The notes: generated from the letters alone by a model not told the origin. Positions 19,701 to 29,676 are shown, counted from the first letter of the stretch. The stretch: 64,000 bases of DNA from Devosia sp. Leaf420 (GCF_001425445.1 NZ_LMQU01000010.1:255501-319500); one strand, 5' to 3'. Numbers and translations are program-made.

Positions 19701-22305
19701 CAGATCTTTCCGATAGCTGACCCTTGTTGGGCAGTCTCCCGGCAATGAGCCTTGCCTCGGCGGCGACACCCTTGAGGCTTCGCATCCAACTGACCAGGTC
19801 CTCGAGGGGTTGAGGGTCCGTACGTTCTCCACGCCAATCCGAACCAAAGGCGGCTCGACCGAGAGCGTCCCCCTCCCTGACCACTCGACGGGCTTCCTTG
19901 CCTTTCGCCAGCAGATCAAGCAATCGGATGCTCTCATCGGGCGGTATGTTGGGGTCGGTCAGAAGTGTCTTGATCAGCTTGTCGGCCTTCCTCCAGTCGC
20001 CGTTGGCGAACTTGAGGAAGCTTTTGCCGTGCATGGCGATGGCTGTTCGCGCAGCAGAAGTGTCTGTTTCCCAAGCGGCATCGGCAACCTTGCCGGATAG
20101 TTCCTGGCGTGTGCGAGACAATGTGTCGACCGCTTCTGCCAGATCGCCGGCCTGATCCAGTCCGCGCTCCCAAATCGCTGCCGCGAAGGCCTCCGGACTG
20201 ACATCAGGCGCAACGGCCACTCGATCCGCGGTGGTCACGAGCTTGTCGATGCCGCCGAACGTGCTCAGTGGATCCGTAGTCCCGAGCTGCTGCTGCAAGT
20301 CGGTGGCGGCACGCAGAAGTTCGGGGATCAGGGTCGACAACTCGCCGAAGACTGCAAGGTCGGCATCGGTGTGTTCGGGCGGCACGATCCCGTACCACCC
20401 GATCAGCCGATCGACAGGCCAATTCCATGCCGGTGCCTTGAACTGTCGGTCGAGCTCGTTGCGCAGCTCGGATAGCGTCCTGCCTTGAGCAACGAGTGCT
20501 CCAACCTCATCAAGGCGGGATGTCCAGGCCGGACTGGCCAGCGCAGCATCATCGAGCTCAGGAGCCGTGCTGACCCGCTTTGCCAGTTGCACCATGTCTG
20601 CGACGCGCTCGGCATCGGCCGAAGGGACAGTTTCAAGATTGCGATCGAGCTCTGCGATGCGCGAACGAAGTTGAGGCAGTTGCTCGAGTGCGGAGCCAAT
20701 ACGCTTCATCAATCGCTCGAGATCCATCGGGCTGATGCCCTCGACCCCAACCCCGTACCACGGGTGCCGAATGGGCAATCCGATCTCGGTCACGCGTTCC
20801 GCCAGTTCTCCAAGCAGACGGCGGAGCTCCCCTGCATGATCGGCATCCCATGCCGCAGCAGTGCTAAGTTCGATGTCGACTGGTGCTTGGCCAAGCTGCC
20901 TCAGCCGTGTCAGTTGCCCCATGACTTGGAACGGAGACAAACCATAGGGCTGGAAGCGGCGGTGCAGGCGAACGGGATGCGAGTTCAAACGATCGCGCGC
21001 AGTCGTGAGTCTTGCGTCGAGGCTTTCGGCCGTCGTTCTTCTCGGCGCGCCGAGATCCCAAGTGCGCTGCAGCTCCATCAACAGCGATCGCTTGTTGGCT
21101 TTGTTGGAATGGAGCTCCAGGCACGCGTCGCCTACGCCGGCCTGGTCGAGCCTACGTTTGACCACTTCCAATGCGGCCATTTTCTCTGCGACGAACAACA
21201 CCGTTCGGCCATCGGCGATGGCTGCGGCAATGATATTGGCGATAGTCTGGGACTTGCCGGTGCCCGGCGGCCCTTGGATGACCAGATCCCGGCCCTTGCG
21301 AGCTTCATGGATCGCCATGGTCTGCGAGCTGTCGGCATCGACGATGTGGAGCATTTGCTGAGGCGCAATATGGTCGTCCACCCGCGCGTCCTCGGACAAC
21401 ATGGGCTCGCCGCTGTCGAAGCCATCTGCCAAAAGACCCCGCACCAGCGGCCTGTCGATGAAGCTGTTCCCGGCGGGCCAAAGCTTGGGATCAAGGTCCC
21501 GGTACATCAGAAACTTGGCGAACGAGAAAAAGCCAAGGACCATGTCGTCGGTCTCGACCGACCAGTCGACCTTCGTTGCGATCGCTGCACGAACGCTCTC
21601 GATATAGGCGACGGGATCGAATTCATCGGTGACGTCGAAGGTGGGTAGCTTGATAGCGTGAACGCGGTCAAGGAAAGCTTCCAACGAAAGGTTGGACGCA
21701 AAGTCCTCAGGCCTGGCGCGCAGCCTGAACCTTTCGGCAGCAGTGCTCCGTTCGAGCGATACGGGGACGAGGATCAGAGGAGCATAGCGAATGTTCTCGG
21801 CGTTGGTGGGGTCGACCCACTTCAAGAGACCCATCGCCAGATAGAGAATGTTGACGCCCTGTTCCTCCTCGAGCGTGCGAGCGTCGAAGTAAAGATCGAG
21901 CAAGCGCTTCTGCAGGCCGTTCGGCGTCATCCTGGTCTGCAACTTGGTGTCGCGGTGGCGAAGCAGCCTGCCATCGCCGTCGCGCTCATCATCGTCCGGG
22001 AACGCGATCTCGATGGCTTCGGCCTCGTCCTCCTCCTCGGGATTGTCCCGGCCCTTGGCGCCTGCGAGGAAAGTCATCGGTTTGGAGTCGCCGACGAGGA
22101 TCCGAAAGACTTCGCTGGTGCTCTCTCCAACGATGTCGATCGTCTTCGCGCTCTTCGAGAAACGTGGGACGTTTAGAAGCCTGTTCCGTGCCGAAAGATC
22201 GAGCAGCTCCGTCCTGGCCCTCTCAATCTTATCGGTGATGGAGAGGTTGCTTTGAAAAACGGAAGACTCGGAAGTTTCCTTAGCGGCTGCAGCGTCGTCG
22301 ATCAT
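16744..22305 (-). CDS. DUF4011-type SF1 helicase with C-terminal Vsr-like nuclease
   Basis: About 1853 residues from the ATG at 22305 (GGGAGAGA upstream; an earlier in-frame ATG at 22344 has no such site). Order: N-terminal DUF4011 region; Walker A GPPGTGKSQT near residue 347; a long helical insertion (about 420-1100); Walker B DEASQIQP near 1230; later SF1 motifs (WHYRSRHQSLI, LENVQGDERDVILISVGY, NVLISRAKRR); a Vsr/MTES_1575-type nuclease domain (about 1520-1620, FIDLAI ... GIECDGASYH ... RDRDRLRQ); and a C-terminal DUF3320-like region. Proteins with this build occur in defence islands, where they probably unwind and cut foreign DNA. Here it stands nearly alone, with only the small sunset-domain gene downstream. 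Antiphage activity is inferred. Confidence 0.88.
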   Translation of the reverse strand: MIDDAAAAKETSESSVFQSNLSITDKIERARTELLDLSARNRLLNVPRFSKSAKTIDIVGESTSEVFRILVGDSKPMTFLAGAKGRDNPEEEDEAEAIEIAFPDDDERDGDGRLLRHRDTKLQTRMTPNGLQKRLLDLYFDARTLEEEQGVNILYLAMGLLKWVDPTNAENIRYAPLILVPVSLERSTAAERFRLRARPEDFASNLSLEAFLDRVHAIKLPTFDVTDEFDPVAYIESVRAAIATKVDWSVETDDMVLGFFSFAKFLMYRDLDPKLWPAGNSFIDRPLVRGLLADGFDSGEPMLSEDARVDDHIAPQQMLHIVDADSSQTMAIHEARKGRDLVIQGPPGTGKSQTIANIIAAAIADGRTVLFVAEKMAALEVVKRRLDQAGVGDACLELHSNKANKRSLLMELQRTWDLGAPRRTTAESLDARLTTARDRLNSHPVRLHRRFQPYGLSPFQVMGQLTRLRQLGQAPVDIELSTAAAWDADHAGELRRLLGELAERVTEIGLPIRHPWYGVGVEGISPMDLERLMKRIGSALEQLPQLRSRIAELDRNLETVPSADAERVADMVQLAKRVSTAPELDDAALASPAWTSRLDEVGALVAQGRTLSELRNELDRQFKAPAWNWPVDRLIGWYGIVPPEHTDADLAVFGELSTLIPELLRAATDLQQQLGTTDPLSTFGGIDKLVTTADRVAVAPDVSPEAFAAAIWERGLDQAGDLAEAVDTLSRTRQELSGKVADAAWETDTSAARTAIAMHGKSFLKFANGDWRKADKLIKTLLTDPNIPPDESIRLLDLLAKGKEARRVVREGDALGRAAFGSDWRGERTDPQPLEDLVSWMRSLKGVAAEARLIAGRLPNKGQLSERSAQVRTFLDRARILYNRLWSGLGTTAREMLGNPPGVESIDLRATVSTLENMAVVNRLYASEALDQNATAGQRIERLKLLQTGISARATLVAAGELGTMAFGSAWADLQSDWARLDAAVLWVSKNEDIRALAARVPDRQNVGNVASTVQAAVMQLLADIDAILLSLEADPAILFDTESVSSTPLEAIEQRLSAWRGSEEKLSQWLNYKVRANRAEELGAEALVGRLEDGRTLPNDLVQYFDMAYYEALFRSQTSHDPELGRFDGEQHGRLAQEFAALDLERMKASRFEAVNAHHAGIPSSAGGLGPVGVLKAEIARRRNHMPIRQLMSRAAPAIQALKPVFMMSPLSIAQFLPPGQFVFDLVVMDEASQIQPIDAIGAVARAKQVVVVGDERQLPPTRFFSKMTSGEAEDEGDDGAQVSDIESILGLFSARGLPQRMLRWHYRSRHQSLIAVSNREFYENKLFIVPSPYTAEAGMGLRFHYIENGVFDESVNKVEAMAVAEAIIRHAKVSPEQSLGVATFSLKQRREIQDQVELLRRANPDTEQFFQSHPSEPFFIKNLENVQGDERDVILISVGYAKNKQGYMAMRFGPLSADGGERRLNVLISRAKRRCEVYASITDDDIDLERGKGKGVIAFKLFLHYARTGKLGLSERSGRDMDSVFEEQVASALQARGYQVHPQVGIAGFFIDLAIADPERPGRYILGIECDGASYHDARSARDRDRLRQAVLEDHGWIIHRVWSSDWFQRPRAELEKVIAAIERAKVELDSREERLEAQRRAVPVDIVTIERHDVDIIDLAHTEEPSIPAYVEASISGLNTELHETPLAVLAELVRQVAEAEGPVHRDEVVTRLRTAWGLMRAGGRIDAHVERAIEMASARGTIVREGDFVTTQTREVLVRDRSNVQSAGLRRWDYLPPSEIDRGILTLVEENFGATEDEVVQALSRQLGYKATSAQLRDAIGKRIETLKSSGRLKLEDHILAVPSVEHVE

Positions 22306-22344
22306 GGTCTCTCCCTCTGTGGCTATAGAGGTCGTTCCATGCAC

Positions 22345-22708
22345 ATCTGTCCAGTCCGAACCCTAATCTCCACGGCGAACATATGTGCACACCGCAATGT
22401 CGAAAATGTTCGCTCGGATTAAATGTGGCGGTAGGAGCAAAGAAACGGACCAGTAGATCGGAGCGCTCGACCATTCGAATTACGGTCAACGCGAACCCAC
22501 CTGCTCAAGGGCTTAGGCGTGATCGGCTGTGCCACAAGGGATACTGCGTGGTACGCGCAGATCGAAGCAGTTAGGCTATCCAGGATCGTGTCATTGCCTA
22601 ATGAATGGCGGCACCCTGCCCGTGGGCTGGGTGCCGCTCGATCCAACAGAATGATCGGCTCAATTAATGTGGATCGCGAAATCTACCGGATCAGGTGGCG
22701 TGCTGATG
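22345..22708. other. 364-bp intergenic region
   Basis: Nothing supportable as a gene. It should hold the promoter of the large helicase gene at its left end. Confidence 0.4.
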
Positions 22709-23578
22709 TCAGCGATTAGGGGCTGATGAGCCAAGCGAGTTTGCCAGCCAGGTCTCGACACTATCAGGCTCCAAGCCCATCAAGGCCTGGGCACTCGTGG
22801 AGGGATCAATCGTGTTTGCCGGAGCCTGCCAGTGCAAGTTGTAAAAGCCCACCACGCCAGCGTAAGCGGGCCCAAAAAATGGCTCGATGAGATCACCAAA
22901 CGCTTGTGGAGTAAGGGATTCGAATTTCACATCCCGGCCGAAATGGCGTGCGAAGCCGGCTGCCAAATCTGATCCGACCAATCCAGGCAGGTGACCAACG
23001 CCAACCACACCTGTCACAGTGGCATCCTGCAGCAACCGCTCTGAAACCTTCGCCACATCAGAATGAGAGCTCCAGGAAACGGCATAGTCGCTCCGCACCG
23101 GATAGCGCAGTGCGCCTTCCTCGGTGACGGGCGCTGAGACCATGGGGAGCAGAAGGTTCTCCAGATACAGTCGTGGCGCGACCACTGCGTTTGAAATGCC
23201 GCTGTCCTTCACGCCGTTGATCAGCGTCATGATGGCTGACGTTGGAGGAGCCTGCAGTTGACTGTTCGGTGAATCCACGACTGAACCACTCGTCGAAATG
23301 ACGACACGCGAAGGGCGAGCCACGCCGATCGCCGAGACGATGTTGTTCGCATAACTCAGACGCACTTCTTCTGGAGCCTGTGGCAGATGCACGAAGATGG
23401 CGTCCGCCCCATCATATGCTTTTGAAAGAGAAGTCGCCGAGGCGATGTCCGCAGTCACCGCGTATTCGCCATTTAGCGAATTGCGCGACGCCGCCTTGAC
23501 AGATTTTCCTGCCGCTTTGAGGCGCTCGAACAAGGGGGCGCCTTGTGCGCCGGTAGCTCCGTGGATGATGAAGGACAT
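22709..23578 (-). CDS. NmrA-like NAD(P)-binding oxidoreductase
   Basis: 289-residue atypical short-chain dehydrogenase of the NmrA/YtfG group. It has an N-terminal Rossmann motif GATGAQG (residues 8-14), a SR basic pair near residue 32 suggesting NADPH preference, and a VVAPRLYLENLL segment typical of the family. It lacks the YxxxK pair of classical dehydrogenases, as is usual for NmrA proteins, which act as quinone reductases or redox sensors. It diverges from an HxlR regulator, a pairing often seen in quinone or electrophile responses. Confidence 0.88.
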   Translation of the reverse strand: MSFIIHGATGAQGAPLFERLKAAGKSVKAASRNSLNGEYAVTADIASATSLSKAYDGADAIFVHLPQAPEEVRLSYANNIVSAIGVARPSRVVISTSGSVVDSPNSQLQAPPTSAIMTLINGVKDSGISNAVVAPRLYLENLLLPMVSAPVTEEGALRYPVRSDYAVSWSSHSDVAKVSERLLQDATVTGVVGVGHLPGLVGSDLAAGFARHFGRDVKFESLTPQAFGDLIEPFFGPAYAGVVGFYNLHWQAPANTIDPSTSAQALMGLEPDSVETWLANSLGSSAPNR

Positions 23579-23614
23579 GGAATTCTTCTCGCTAAACTGT
23601 TAGACGGCCGCATC

Positions 23615-23649
23615 AGTGCATTCTCTGCATCGGTTACGTCAAATGCACT
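23615..23649. promoter_or_regulatory. inverted repeat between oxidoreductase and HxlR genes
   Basis: AGTGCATT (23615-23622) and AATGCACT (23642-23649) are perfect 8-bp inverse copies with a 19-nt spacer in the divergent promoter. They are a likely HxlR binding site. Confidence 0.5.
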
Positions 23650-23687
23650 AATGGACACTGCGGCAAATTTTTTAGAGGAGATTTCGG

Positions 23688-24017
23688 GTGGAGGAACGAT
23701 GCCTACCGGAGTGCGGCGTTGAGCGCTTTTTGCTGTTGTTGGACGGTCCTTGGGCAACGCTGATCGTTCGCGAACTGCTGGTTGGTCCCCAACGTTTCAC
23801 CGAGCTCAAATCGCGTCTGGGAAGCATCAGCGCACATACATTGACGCATCGGCTCAAACGATTTGAGAAGCACGGCATCGTAAGAAGAACGGCATATGCC
23901 GAGACGCCGCCAAGAGTGGTCTACGAGCTGACTGAGCTGGGCATGACCCTCAATGAGGTGCTGAAAGCCATGAATGCTTGGGGCATTTCAGTTGCAGACG
24001 AGAAGCTCGCGGGATGA
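23688..24017 (+). CDS. HxlR-family transcriptional regulator
   Basis: 109-residue winged-helix regulator. The family hallmark is the N-terminal Cys-rich entry (Cys5, Cys9) into VERFLLLLDGPWATLIVRELLVGPQRFTEL, followed by the recognition helix and the wing with EYxLTE-like residues (VVYELTELG). It starts at a GTG with AGGAGA 8 bases upstream. HxlR proteins often sense electrophiles or quinones through a conserved Cys. The neighbour and the dyad between them suggest that it controls the oxidoreductase and itself. Confidence 0.9.
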   Translation: MEERCLPECGVERFLLLLDGPWATLIVRELLVGPQRFTELKSRLGSISAHTLTHRLKRFEKHGIVRRTAYAETPPRVVYELTELGMTLNEVLKAMNAWGISVADEKLAG

Positions 24018-24135
24018 GATCTCGATAGTCGCCAAGGCCCTGTCGATCTGGTGCATTCGCAGATTGCAAAGGATCGGGATACCGACCGTCCCGACGGCAG
24101 GATCGTCGAACCATGGACAACTGGCGCCCGATCAA

Positions 24136-27100
24136 TCAGTGAAAGTTCCGTCCTTTGATCTTGAGCGTGTCGATGTGCAAATCCGGGATGTAGATGTCGC
24201 GTTGGCGAAACCCATCTCTTTCCCGAGTTCGCGAATCACCGGAGGACCCGCCGTGTGCGAGTTCGTCGCCGCGGCCTGGGCGAACGGAAAACTGTCCATC
24301 CCTGCCGCCAACGGTTGCGAGTTCGGGCGTCATGTCCGTCATCGACCGGGCGATCAGGTGTACTACCTCACCTTCGCGCTGCAGCTTGCCGTATATCGAC
24401 ATCATCGATGAGCCGAGGACGATCCGACGGTGCTGCTCGAAAACCTTGGGCCAGACGATGAGATTGGCGGTGCCTGTCTCGTCTTCGATGGTGATAAACA
24501 TAACACCTTTAGCGCTGCCAGGCATTTGCCTGACGAGCACCAGCCCTGCCGTTGAAATCCAATGGTTGTTCCGTGTCGCCATTGCCTCGGCGCAGGAAAG
24601 AATGCGTCGGCTTGCGAGCTCATTACGCAAGAACGCCACTGGGTGTGATCGAAGGCTGAGGCTGACGCTTGAATAGTCCTGAACGACCTCACCCCCAGCC
24701 GTCATAGGTTTGACCGTAAACTCTGGCTCGGACAATTCGGTGATAAACCGCTTTTCGGCCTCGGCCGCTGCAGCGAACAAAGGCAGCGGCTCGTCGCGAA
24801 GCGCCCGAATGCTCCAAAGTGCCTGTCGACGGGTCACTGCCATGGAAGGGTGGAAAGCGTCAGCCTTGGCCAGAAGCACTAAGGTGCGGGCTGGCACCCC
24901 GGCCCGGTGCCAGAGTTCGTCGATGGACTGATACCCACGATTGGGGCGTGACCCGATAAGGGCGGCCGCATCTACATTGGGCAGTCCTTTGATCATCCGA
25001 AAGCCCAAGCGGATCGCAAAACGGTCATCGCCCAGCGGCTCCAGGGTACAGTCCCACCGAGATGCGTTGACGCAGATCGGTCTGACTTCGACACCATGCT
25101 CGATCGCATCGCGAACAATCTGGGCAGGGGCGTAGAATCCCATCGGCTGGCTGTTGAGCAGTGCAGCACAAAAGATCTCTGGATGGTGGCATTTCATCCA
25201 AGAGGAGGCGTAGGCGATCAAAGCAAAGCTCGCCGCATGGCTCTCAGGAAACCCGTATGAGCCAAAGCCCTCGAGCTGTTTGAAGGTGCGTTCGGCATAG
25301 TCCTGGTCATAGCCGTTGGCGACCATGCCGCCGACCAGTTTATCCCGGAAGTGCGAGACGCCACCGGTGAACTTGAACGTCGCCATGGCACGCCGGAGCT
25401 GGTCGGCTTCGCCCGGCGTGAACCCCGCGCATTCGATTGCAACCCGCATCGCCTGCTCTTGAAACAAAGGCACGCCGAGTGTTTTGCCCAACACCTTTTC
25501 CAGCTCTGGTTTTGGATAGACGATCTCTTCATTGCCTTCGCGGCGTCGAAGGTAAGGATGGACCATATCGCCCTGGATTGGCCCGGGACGAACGATGGCG
25601 ACCTCGATGACGAGATCGTAAAAGGTCCGCGGCTTGATCCGTGGCAGCATCGACATCTGCGCCCGGCTCTCGATCTGGAAGACACCCAAAGTGTCCGCCC
25701 GGCGGATCATTGCGTAAGTTTTGGGATCTTCAGGCGGGATCGTCGCCATATCGAGAGCGATGCCCTTGTGCTCGACGAGAAGATCGAAGCTCCGCTTCAT
25801 GCAGGTCATCATACCTAGAGCAAGGATATCGACCTTCATGAACTTCAGAGCATCTATATCGTCCTTGTCCCATTCGATGACCTGGCGATTGACCATTCGA
25901 GCGGGTTCGATGGGTACAAGTTCATCGAGCCGATCGTTGGTAAGAACGAATCCGCCAGGATGCTGGCTGAGATGCCGCGGCGCGCCCATGAGCTGTTTGG
26001 CGAGCTCCAGCGCCAACACCAGACGGCGGTCGCCTAGATTGAAATTGAGTTCTTCAGCCTGTTTTTGGCTCACGCCATCCCTGGACCAGCCCCAGACCTG
26101 ACTCGATAGCAGCTTGATCATGTCCTCGGGCAAGCCGAGCGCTTTGCCGACATCGCGAAGAGCGCCTTTCGAGCGATAGCGGATTACCGTCGAGGTGAGC
26201 GCCGCGTGATCCCGCCCATAGGTCTCGTACACCCACTGCATGACGATCTCCCGCCGCTCGTGTTCGAAGTCGACGTCGATATCGGGCGGTTCGCGTCGCT
26301 CCATCGAGACGAAACGCTCGAACAGCAGGTCGTTGCGGTCAGGATCGATGCTGGTGATCCCCAGCACGAAACAGACCGCGGAATTTGCGGCGGATCCTCG
26401 CCCTTGGCATAGAATGTCCCGACTGCGGGCGAAGGCGACGATCGAGTTCACGGTGAGGAAATATGGCGCGTAGTTGAGCTTCTCGATCAGATCGAGCTCA
26501 TGCTTGATGATGCCAACAACCCGTTCAGGAACACCTTCTGGATACCGCTTTTGGGCTCCTTCCCAGGTCAGCTTTGCCAACGCCTGCTGTGGTGTGAGCC
26601 CTGGGATCGCTGCTTCCTCTGGATACTGATAGGCGAGCTCTTCAAGATTGAAGCGACATTTCTCCATCACCGCGATAGTTCGCGCCACAGCATCCCTATT
26701 CCGAGGAAACAGACGAACCATTTCAGCCGGCGGCTTCAAGTATCGGTCCGCATGACGCTCGCGGTCAAAGCCCACATCGTCGATGGTTGCGCCGGTGCGG
26801 ATGCAGGTGACCACGTCCTGAAGGATGCGACGCGAGGGCTCGTGGAACAGAACGTCGTTGGTCACGACCGTGGAAACGCCCGAGGCGTCAGCCATGGTTT
26901 GCAGCTCATGCAGCCGAAGCTGGTCGTTGGGCCTCCGCCGCAGGGTCAGGGCAAGGTAGCCATCGTGCCCAAAGTGCTCCTTGAGACGTCGCAATTGCAT
27001 CGCCGCGGTTTCGTCGGCCTCGTCGGGTACGAGGATGGCCACCAGTCCTTCGGCATAAGTGGCGACATCGGACCAATGGAGTTCACACTTGCCTTTGCCC

Positions 27101-27396
27101 GCGCGCGCCTTGCCGAGGGAGAGCAGCCGGCAGAGCCGGCCATAGGCTGGTCGATTTTTGGGATAGACAAGAACCGACATCCCGTCGACGAGATCAAGTC
27201 GGCACCCAACGATCAACCTGACGCCAGTGGTCTTTGCAGCCTCATGCGCTCTGACGATGCCGGCAAGGCTATTGCGGTCGACAACAGCGAGTGCCTCAAT
27301 GCCAAGCACGGCAGCGGTCGCAAACAGTTCGTCGGCCGAACTGGCGCCCCTCAGAAAGCTGAAGTGACTGGTGACATGGAGTTCGGCGTATCTCAT
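24136..27396 (-). CDS. dnaE2: error-prone DNA polymerase DnaE2
   Basis: C-family polymerase alpha homologue used for damage-induced mutagenic translesion synthesis. The start is the ATG at 27396, which overlaps the imuB stop (ATGA) and begins [17 protein letters not shown], the typical DnaE2 PHP-domain opening. About 1086 residues, normal for the family. PHP domain about 1-270; polymerase palm with [12 protein letters not shown] and the [17 protein letters not shown] segment in the middle; helix-hairpin-helix and OB-fold regions toward the C-terminus; ending KGRNFH as in other DnaE2 proteins. It is third in an imuA-imuB-dnaE2 operon behind a LexA box, so it should be SOS-induced. Confidence 0.95.
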   Translation of the reverse strand: MRYAELHVTSHFSFLRGASSADELFATAAVLGIEALAVVDRNSLAGIVRAHEAAKTTGVRLIVGCRLDLVDGMSVLVYPKNRPAYGRLCRLLSLGKARAGKGKCELHWSDVATYAEGLVAILVPDEADETAAMQLRRLKEHFGHDGYLALTLRRRPNDQLRLHELQTMADASGVSTVVTNDVLFHEPSRRILQDVVTCIRTGATIDDVGFDRERHADRYLKPPAEMVRLFPRNRDAVARTIAVMEKCRFNLEELAYQYPEEAAIPGLTPQQALAKLTWEGAQKRYPEGVPERVVGIIKHELDLIEKLNYAPYFLTVNSIVAFARSRDILCQGRGSAANSAVCFVLGITSIDPDRNDLLFERFVSMERREPPDIDVDFEHERREIVMQWVYETYGRDHAALTSTVIRYRSKGALRDVGKALGLPEDMIKLLSSQVWGWSRDGVSQKQAEELNFNLGDRRLVLALELAKQLMGAPRHLSQHPGGFVLTNDRLDELVPIEPARMVNRQVIEWDKDDIDALKFMKVDILALGMMTCMKRSFDLLVEHKGIALDMATIPPEDPKTYAMIRRADTLGVFQIESRAQMSMLPRIKPRTFYDLVIEVAIVRPGPIQGDMVHPYLRRREGNEEIVYPKPELEKVLGKTLGVPLFQEQAMRVAIECAGFTPGEADQLRRAMATFKFTGGVSHFRDKLVGGMVANGYDQDYAERTFKQLEGFGSYGFPESHAASFALIAYASSWMKCHHPEIFCAALLNSQPMGFYAPAQIVRDAIEHGVEVRPICVNASRWDCTLEPLGDDRFAIRLGFRMIKGLPNVDAAALIGSRPNRGYQSIDELWHRAGVPARTLVLLAKADAFHPSMAVTRRQALWSIRALRDEPLPLFAAAAEAEKRFITELSEPEFTVKPMTAGGEVVQDYSSVSLSLRSHPVAFLRNELASRRILSCAEAMATRNNHWISTAGLVLVRQMPGSAKGVMFITIEDETGTANLIVWPKVFEQHRRIVLGSSMMSIYGKLQREGEVVHLIARSMTDMTPELATVGGRDGQFSVRPGRGDELAHGGSSGDSRTRERDGFRQRDIYIPDLHIDTLKIKGRNFH

Positions 27397-28823
27397 CCAA
27401 AGACGCCATGCAGATACCATTTGAGACTGCCGGTCTCAGGGTCCACACCGTCGCCAGAACGGTAGATCCAGTAGCGCTCGCCAGTCTCGTCCTCGACGCG
27501 AAAATAGTCGCGCACTGCAGCGATCTCAAAATCGGTCTTCCACCACTCGCCGAAAATGCGTTCGGGACCATCTGCTGCCTTGATCCGACGGCGGACACCG
27601 CGCCAGGTGAACCAGACCGGCGGGTGGTCCGGCAGCAGCGCCATGGTCTCGATCGGCTCGGGATACGGAAGGAGCCGTGTAGGGCGCGGCCACTTGCTGG
27701 GCCAGTCGCCAATCGTCTCCTCAGAAAGAGGAGGAATCTTCTGGAAGGAGCGCTCTGGAATATCGCTCGCGACTGGCGCGAAACGGTAAAGCGCGCCCTG
27801 CCCCATTCTGTTGCTCAGGACATCGATTAATGCGGCGACGTCCTGATCGGCATCATCAACGAGTGAGTTGATCATCTGAGCTGGATCGAGCGACTCGGCC
27901 TGGACGGCGCGTAGCCGCAATTGCTCAATGCCGAAGCCGGGATCGATTTTTTCGATCTTGTCCGTAAGAAGCCGGGTCAGCCGCTTAGTGTCCCTGATCG
28001 GCAAAGCGGTGCCGACGCGAACCGTCACTGTCGTATTGTCAACGCGATGCGCCAAAAGATCGAGGCGCCTGGCACCCAGTCCCTTCTTTTCAAGATCGCT
28101 GACAAGACGCTCGACCAGTTGGCGGATATACTTTGCGATAGTATCGGCGGCGCCAATCGGTTCGCCGAACGGTCGAGCGACCTCGATGATTTCTGGTAGC
28201 TCGACTGGCTCGATCGGTTCTCCCACCAGACCCATGGCTTGGTCGATGCGCCGACCGATTTCCGGGCCGAACCGGAGCGTTAGGGTGGCTCGCGGTGCGG
28301 AGGCGAGGTCCCTTATGGTCTCAAAACCCAGAGTTCTCAAGGCCGCTACAGTGGCTTCCGGCAATCGCAGGGCAGGCAGTGGCAGGTCGCGAATGATCGA
28401 AGCCCCCTGTCCCGGCTCAATTAGAACAGCTGGATGCTTGTGGTAGCGCGCCAGCGCGTGGGCCTGGCCCCAGGTGTCTGCCAAGGCTGCCTTTCTCGAG
28501 AGCTCGGCGGCCTTGAACTGCGACAGGATTTTCTTGAGCACCATTTCTTCCCCGCCATGGAGATGATCGGCACCCGCAATATCCATGACGATGCCGTCAG
28601 GCTGGTCAGCCGCTACCAACGGCGAAAAGCGCTGCAGCGCCCAAAGAGCCAGGCGCTCGATTGCCTCCCGATCGCCAGCCGCGTCGAGGTCTGAAACATG
28701 CAGTGACTTGATCATGGCCTGTGCCTTGCTCACCGGCATGCCCTTGCGGAGCCCGACCGAAATGGCAACATGATCGAGGGCCGCAATTTCGCGACGGCTG
28801 CCGCGACGCGTCACGAGCACCAC
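27393..28823 (-). CDS. imuB: ImuB, Y-family polymerase-like protein, 5'-truncated
   Basis: Catalytically inactive Y-family homologue that links DnaE2 to the beta clamp and ImuA in the mutasome. It is recognisable from [18 protein letters not shown], through the thumb and helix-hairpin-helix region ([17 protein letters not shown]), to the C-terminal ImuB-specific domain ([24 protein letters not shown]). The usual first 20-25 residues (a YLSLWFPRLATDR-like strand and helix) are absent. The frame is closed by a TGA at 28881-28883, and the 19 codons between it and the first GTG (28823) look like genuine ImuB sequence but contain no start codon. Possible starts are GTG 28823, 28820 or 28814, the last overlapping the imuA stop as GTGA. 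Function may be impaired. Confidence 0.85.
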   Translation of the reverse strand: MVLVTRRGSRREIAALDHVAISVGLRKGMPVSKAQAMIKSLHVSDLDAAGDREAIERLALWALQRFSPLVAADQPDGIVMDIAGADHLHGGEEMVLKKILSQFKAAELSRKAALADTWGQAHALARYHKHPAVLIEPGQGASIIRDLPLPALRLPEATVAALRTLGFETIRDLASAPRATLTLRFGPEIGRRIDQAMGLVGEPIEPVELPEIIEVARPFGEPIGAADTIAKYIRQLVERLVSDLEKKGLGARRLDLLAHRVDNTTVTVRVGTALPIRDTKRLTRLLTDKIEKIDPGFGIEQLRLRAVQAESLDPAQMINSLVDDADQDVAALIDVLSNRMGQGALYRFAPVASDIPERSFQKIPPLSEETIGDWPSKWPRPTRLLPYPEPIETMALLPDHPPVWFTWRGVRRRIKAADGPERIFGEWWKTDFEIAAVRDYFRVEDETGERYWIYRSGDGVDPETGSLKWYLHGVFG

Positions 28824-29527
28824 GGGCTCTTCAGCCGGCGGCGCTGCGCTTCCCCGAACGCGTCGACGAAATCGGCCGCTTCAGCGCCACGGCACCTGAT
28901 GAGTTCCACTTGCCAGCGGGCTCTCCCCACGCCCGGCACCGGCAATGGACGCGATGGCAGGCTGCTGATACGCCATCGGGTGACGGCCGCCGTCGGCTGT
29001 CCAAAATCGGCTGCCTCCGTTTGACGTCGCCAACGTCTGATGGCGATGCCAATGGCTCCGGAAGTCTCAGCTGCCAGTTGAAGCCTGCGAGACGCGGTCA
29101 TCGTCAGCTTGGCAACCTCGGCAACGATCCCACCTAATCCGCCATACCGCATACCCTCTTCGAATGCCTCGAGGACCGATTGCTCGTCGCCGGCCTCGAC
29201 ATAGATGACCCGGTTCGCGCTCAACCCGACTTGGGCTATGGCTGGTGCAAATAGGTCCTGTCGCGTGACGCACCAGAGAACCTTGCCTTTGGTTCGCGCG
29301 ACGATGCCTGCTGCGAAAAGGGCCGCCGCTGCACCATCGATGGCGCCATTCCCGCCTGCTGCGACTTCATGCAGGGCACCCAGGGACAAACCACCACCCG
29401 GCAAGTGCCGATCAATGACATCGACCCCAAATGGAAGGACTACCCGTTGCGAGGCAGGCCTGCCTTCAAGACGTCCGATCTTCTCGCGAAGCTCGGCGAT
29501 CATCGCACTGTCGATGGCCTGGTTCAT
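28811..29527 (-). CDS. imuA: ImuA, RecA-like mutasome protein
   Basis: 238-residue RecA-fold protein of the ImuA/ImuB/DnaE2 mutasome. The N-terminal helix (ELREKIGRLEG) and the core PFGVDVIDRHLPGGGLSLGALHEVAAGG match the family. So do TAAVTRWRISSLPSRPLPVPGVGRARWQVELIRCRGAEAAD near the C-terminus. After that point the frame reads [19 protein letters not shown], which is imuB 5' DNA read out of frame. The usual last 30-40 residues are therefore replaced, and the gene runs straight into imuB. The promoter lies upstream with a LexA box at 29581-29595. Confidence 0.85.
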   Translation of the reverse strand: MNQAIDSAMIAELREKIGRLEGRPASQRVVLPFGVDVIDRHLPGGGLSLGALHEVAAGGNGAIDGAAAALFAAGIVARTKGKVLWCVTRQDLFAPAIAQVGLSANRVIYVEAGDEQSVLEAFEEGMRYGGLGGIVAEVAKLTMTASRRLQLAAETSGAIGIAIRRWRRQTEAADFGQPTAAVTRWRISSLPSRPLPVPGVGRARWQVELIRCRGAEAADFVDAFGEAQRRRLKSPWCS

Positions 29528-29580
29528 TTTTCAATTCGTATTTCTCCACCCGCCTTTTCAAGCGTGCAGACAGGGAATAT

Positions 29581-29595
29581 GTTCCCTCTTTGTTC
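29581..29595. promoter_or_regulatory. LexA (SOS) box between imuA and dinB
   Basis: GTTCCCTCTTTGTTC matches the alphaproteobacterial LexA consensus GTTC-N7-GTTC exactly. It lies 54 bp before the imuA start and 82 bp before dinB in the shared divergent promoter, so one box may control both transcripts. Confidence 0.85.
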
Positions 29596-29676
29596 TATAA
29601 GACTCGGGTAGGAGTCAATGCGGTTTGCCTTACCGTTGGGTCGAACTGCTCTGCGTTGCACTCTTGGTGGATGATC

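Noticed and set aside
20485-21648. 387-codon plus-strand frame inside the helicase gene
   Set aside because: It is antisense to the Walker A region of the helicase and resembles no protein.
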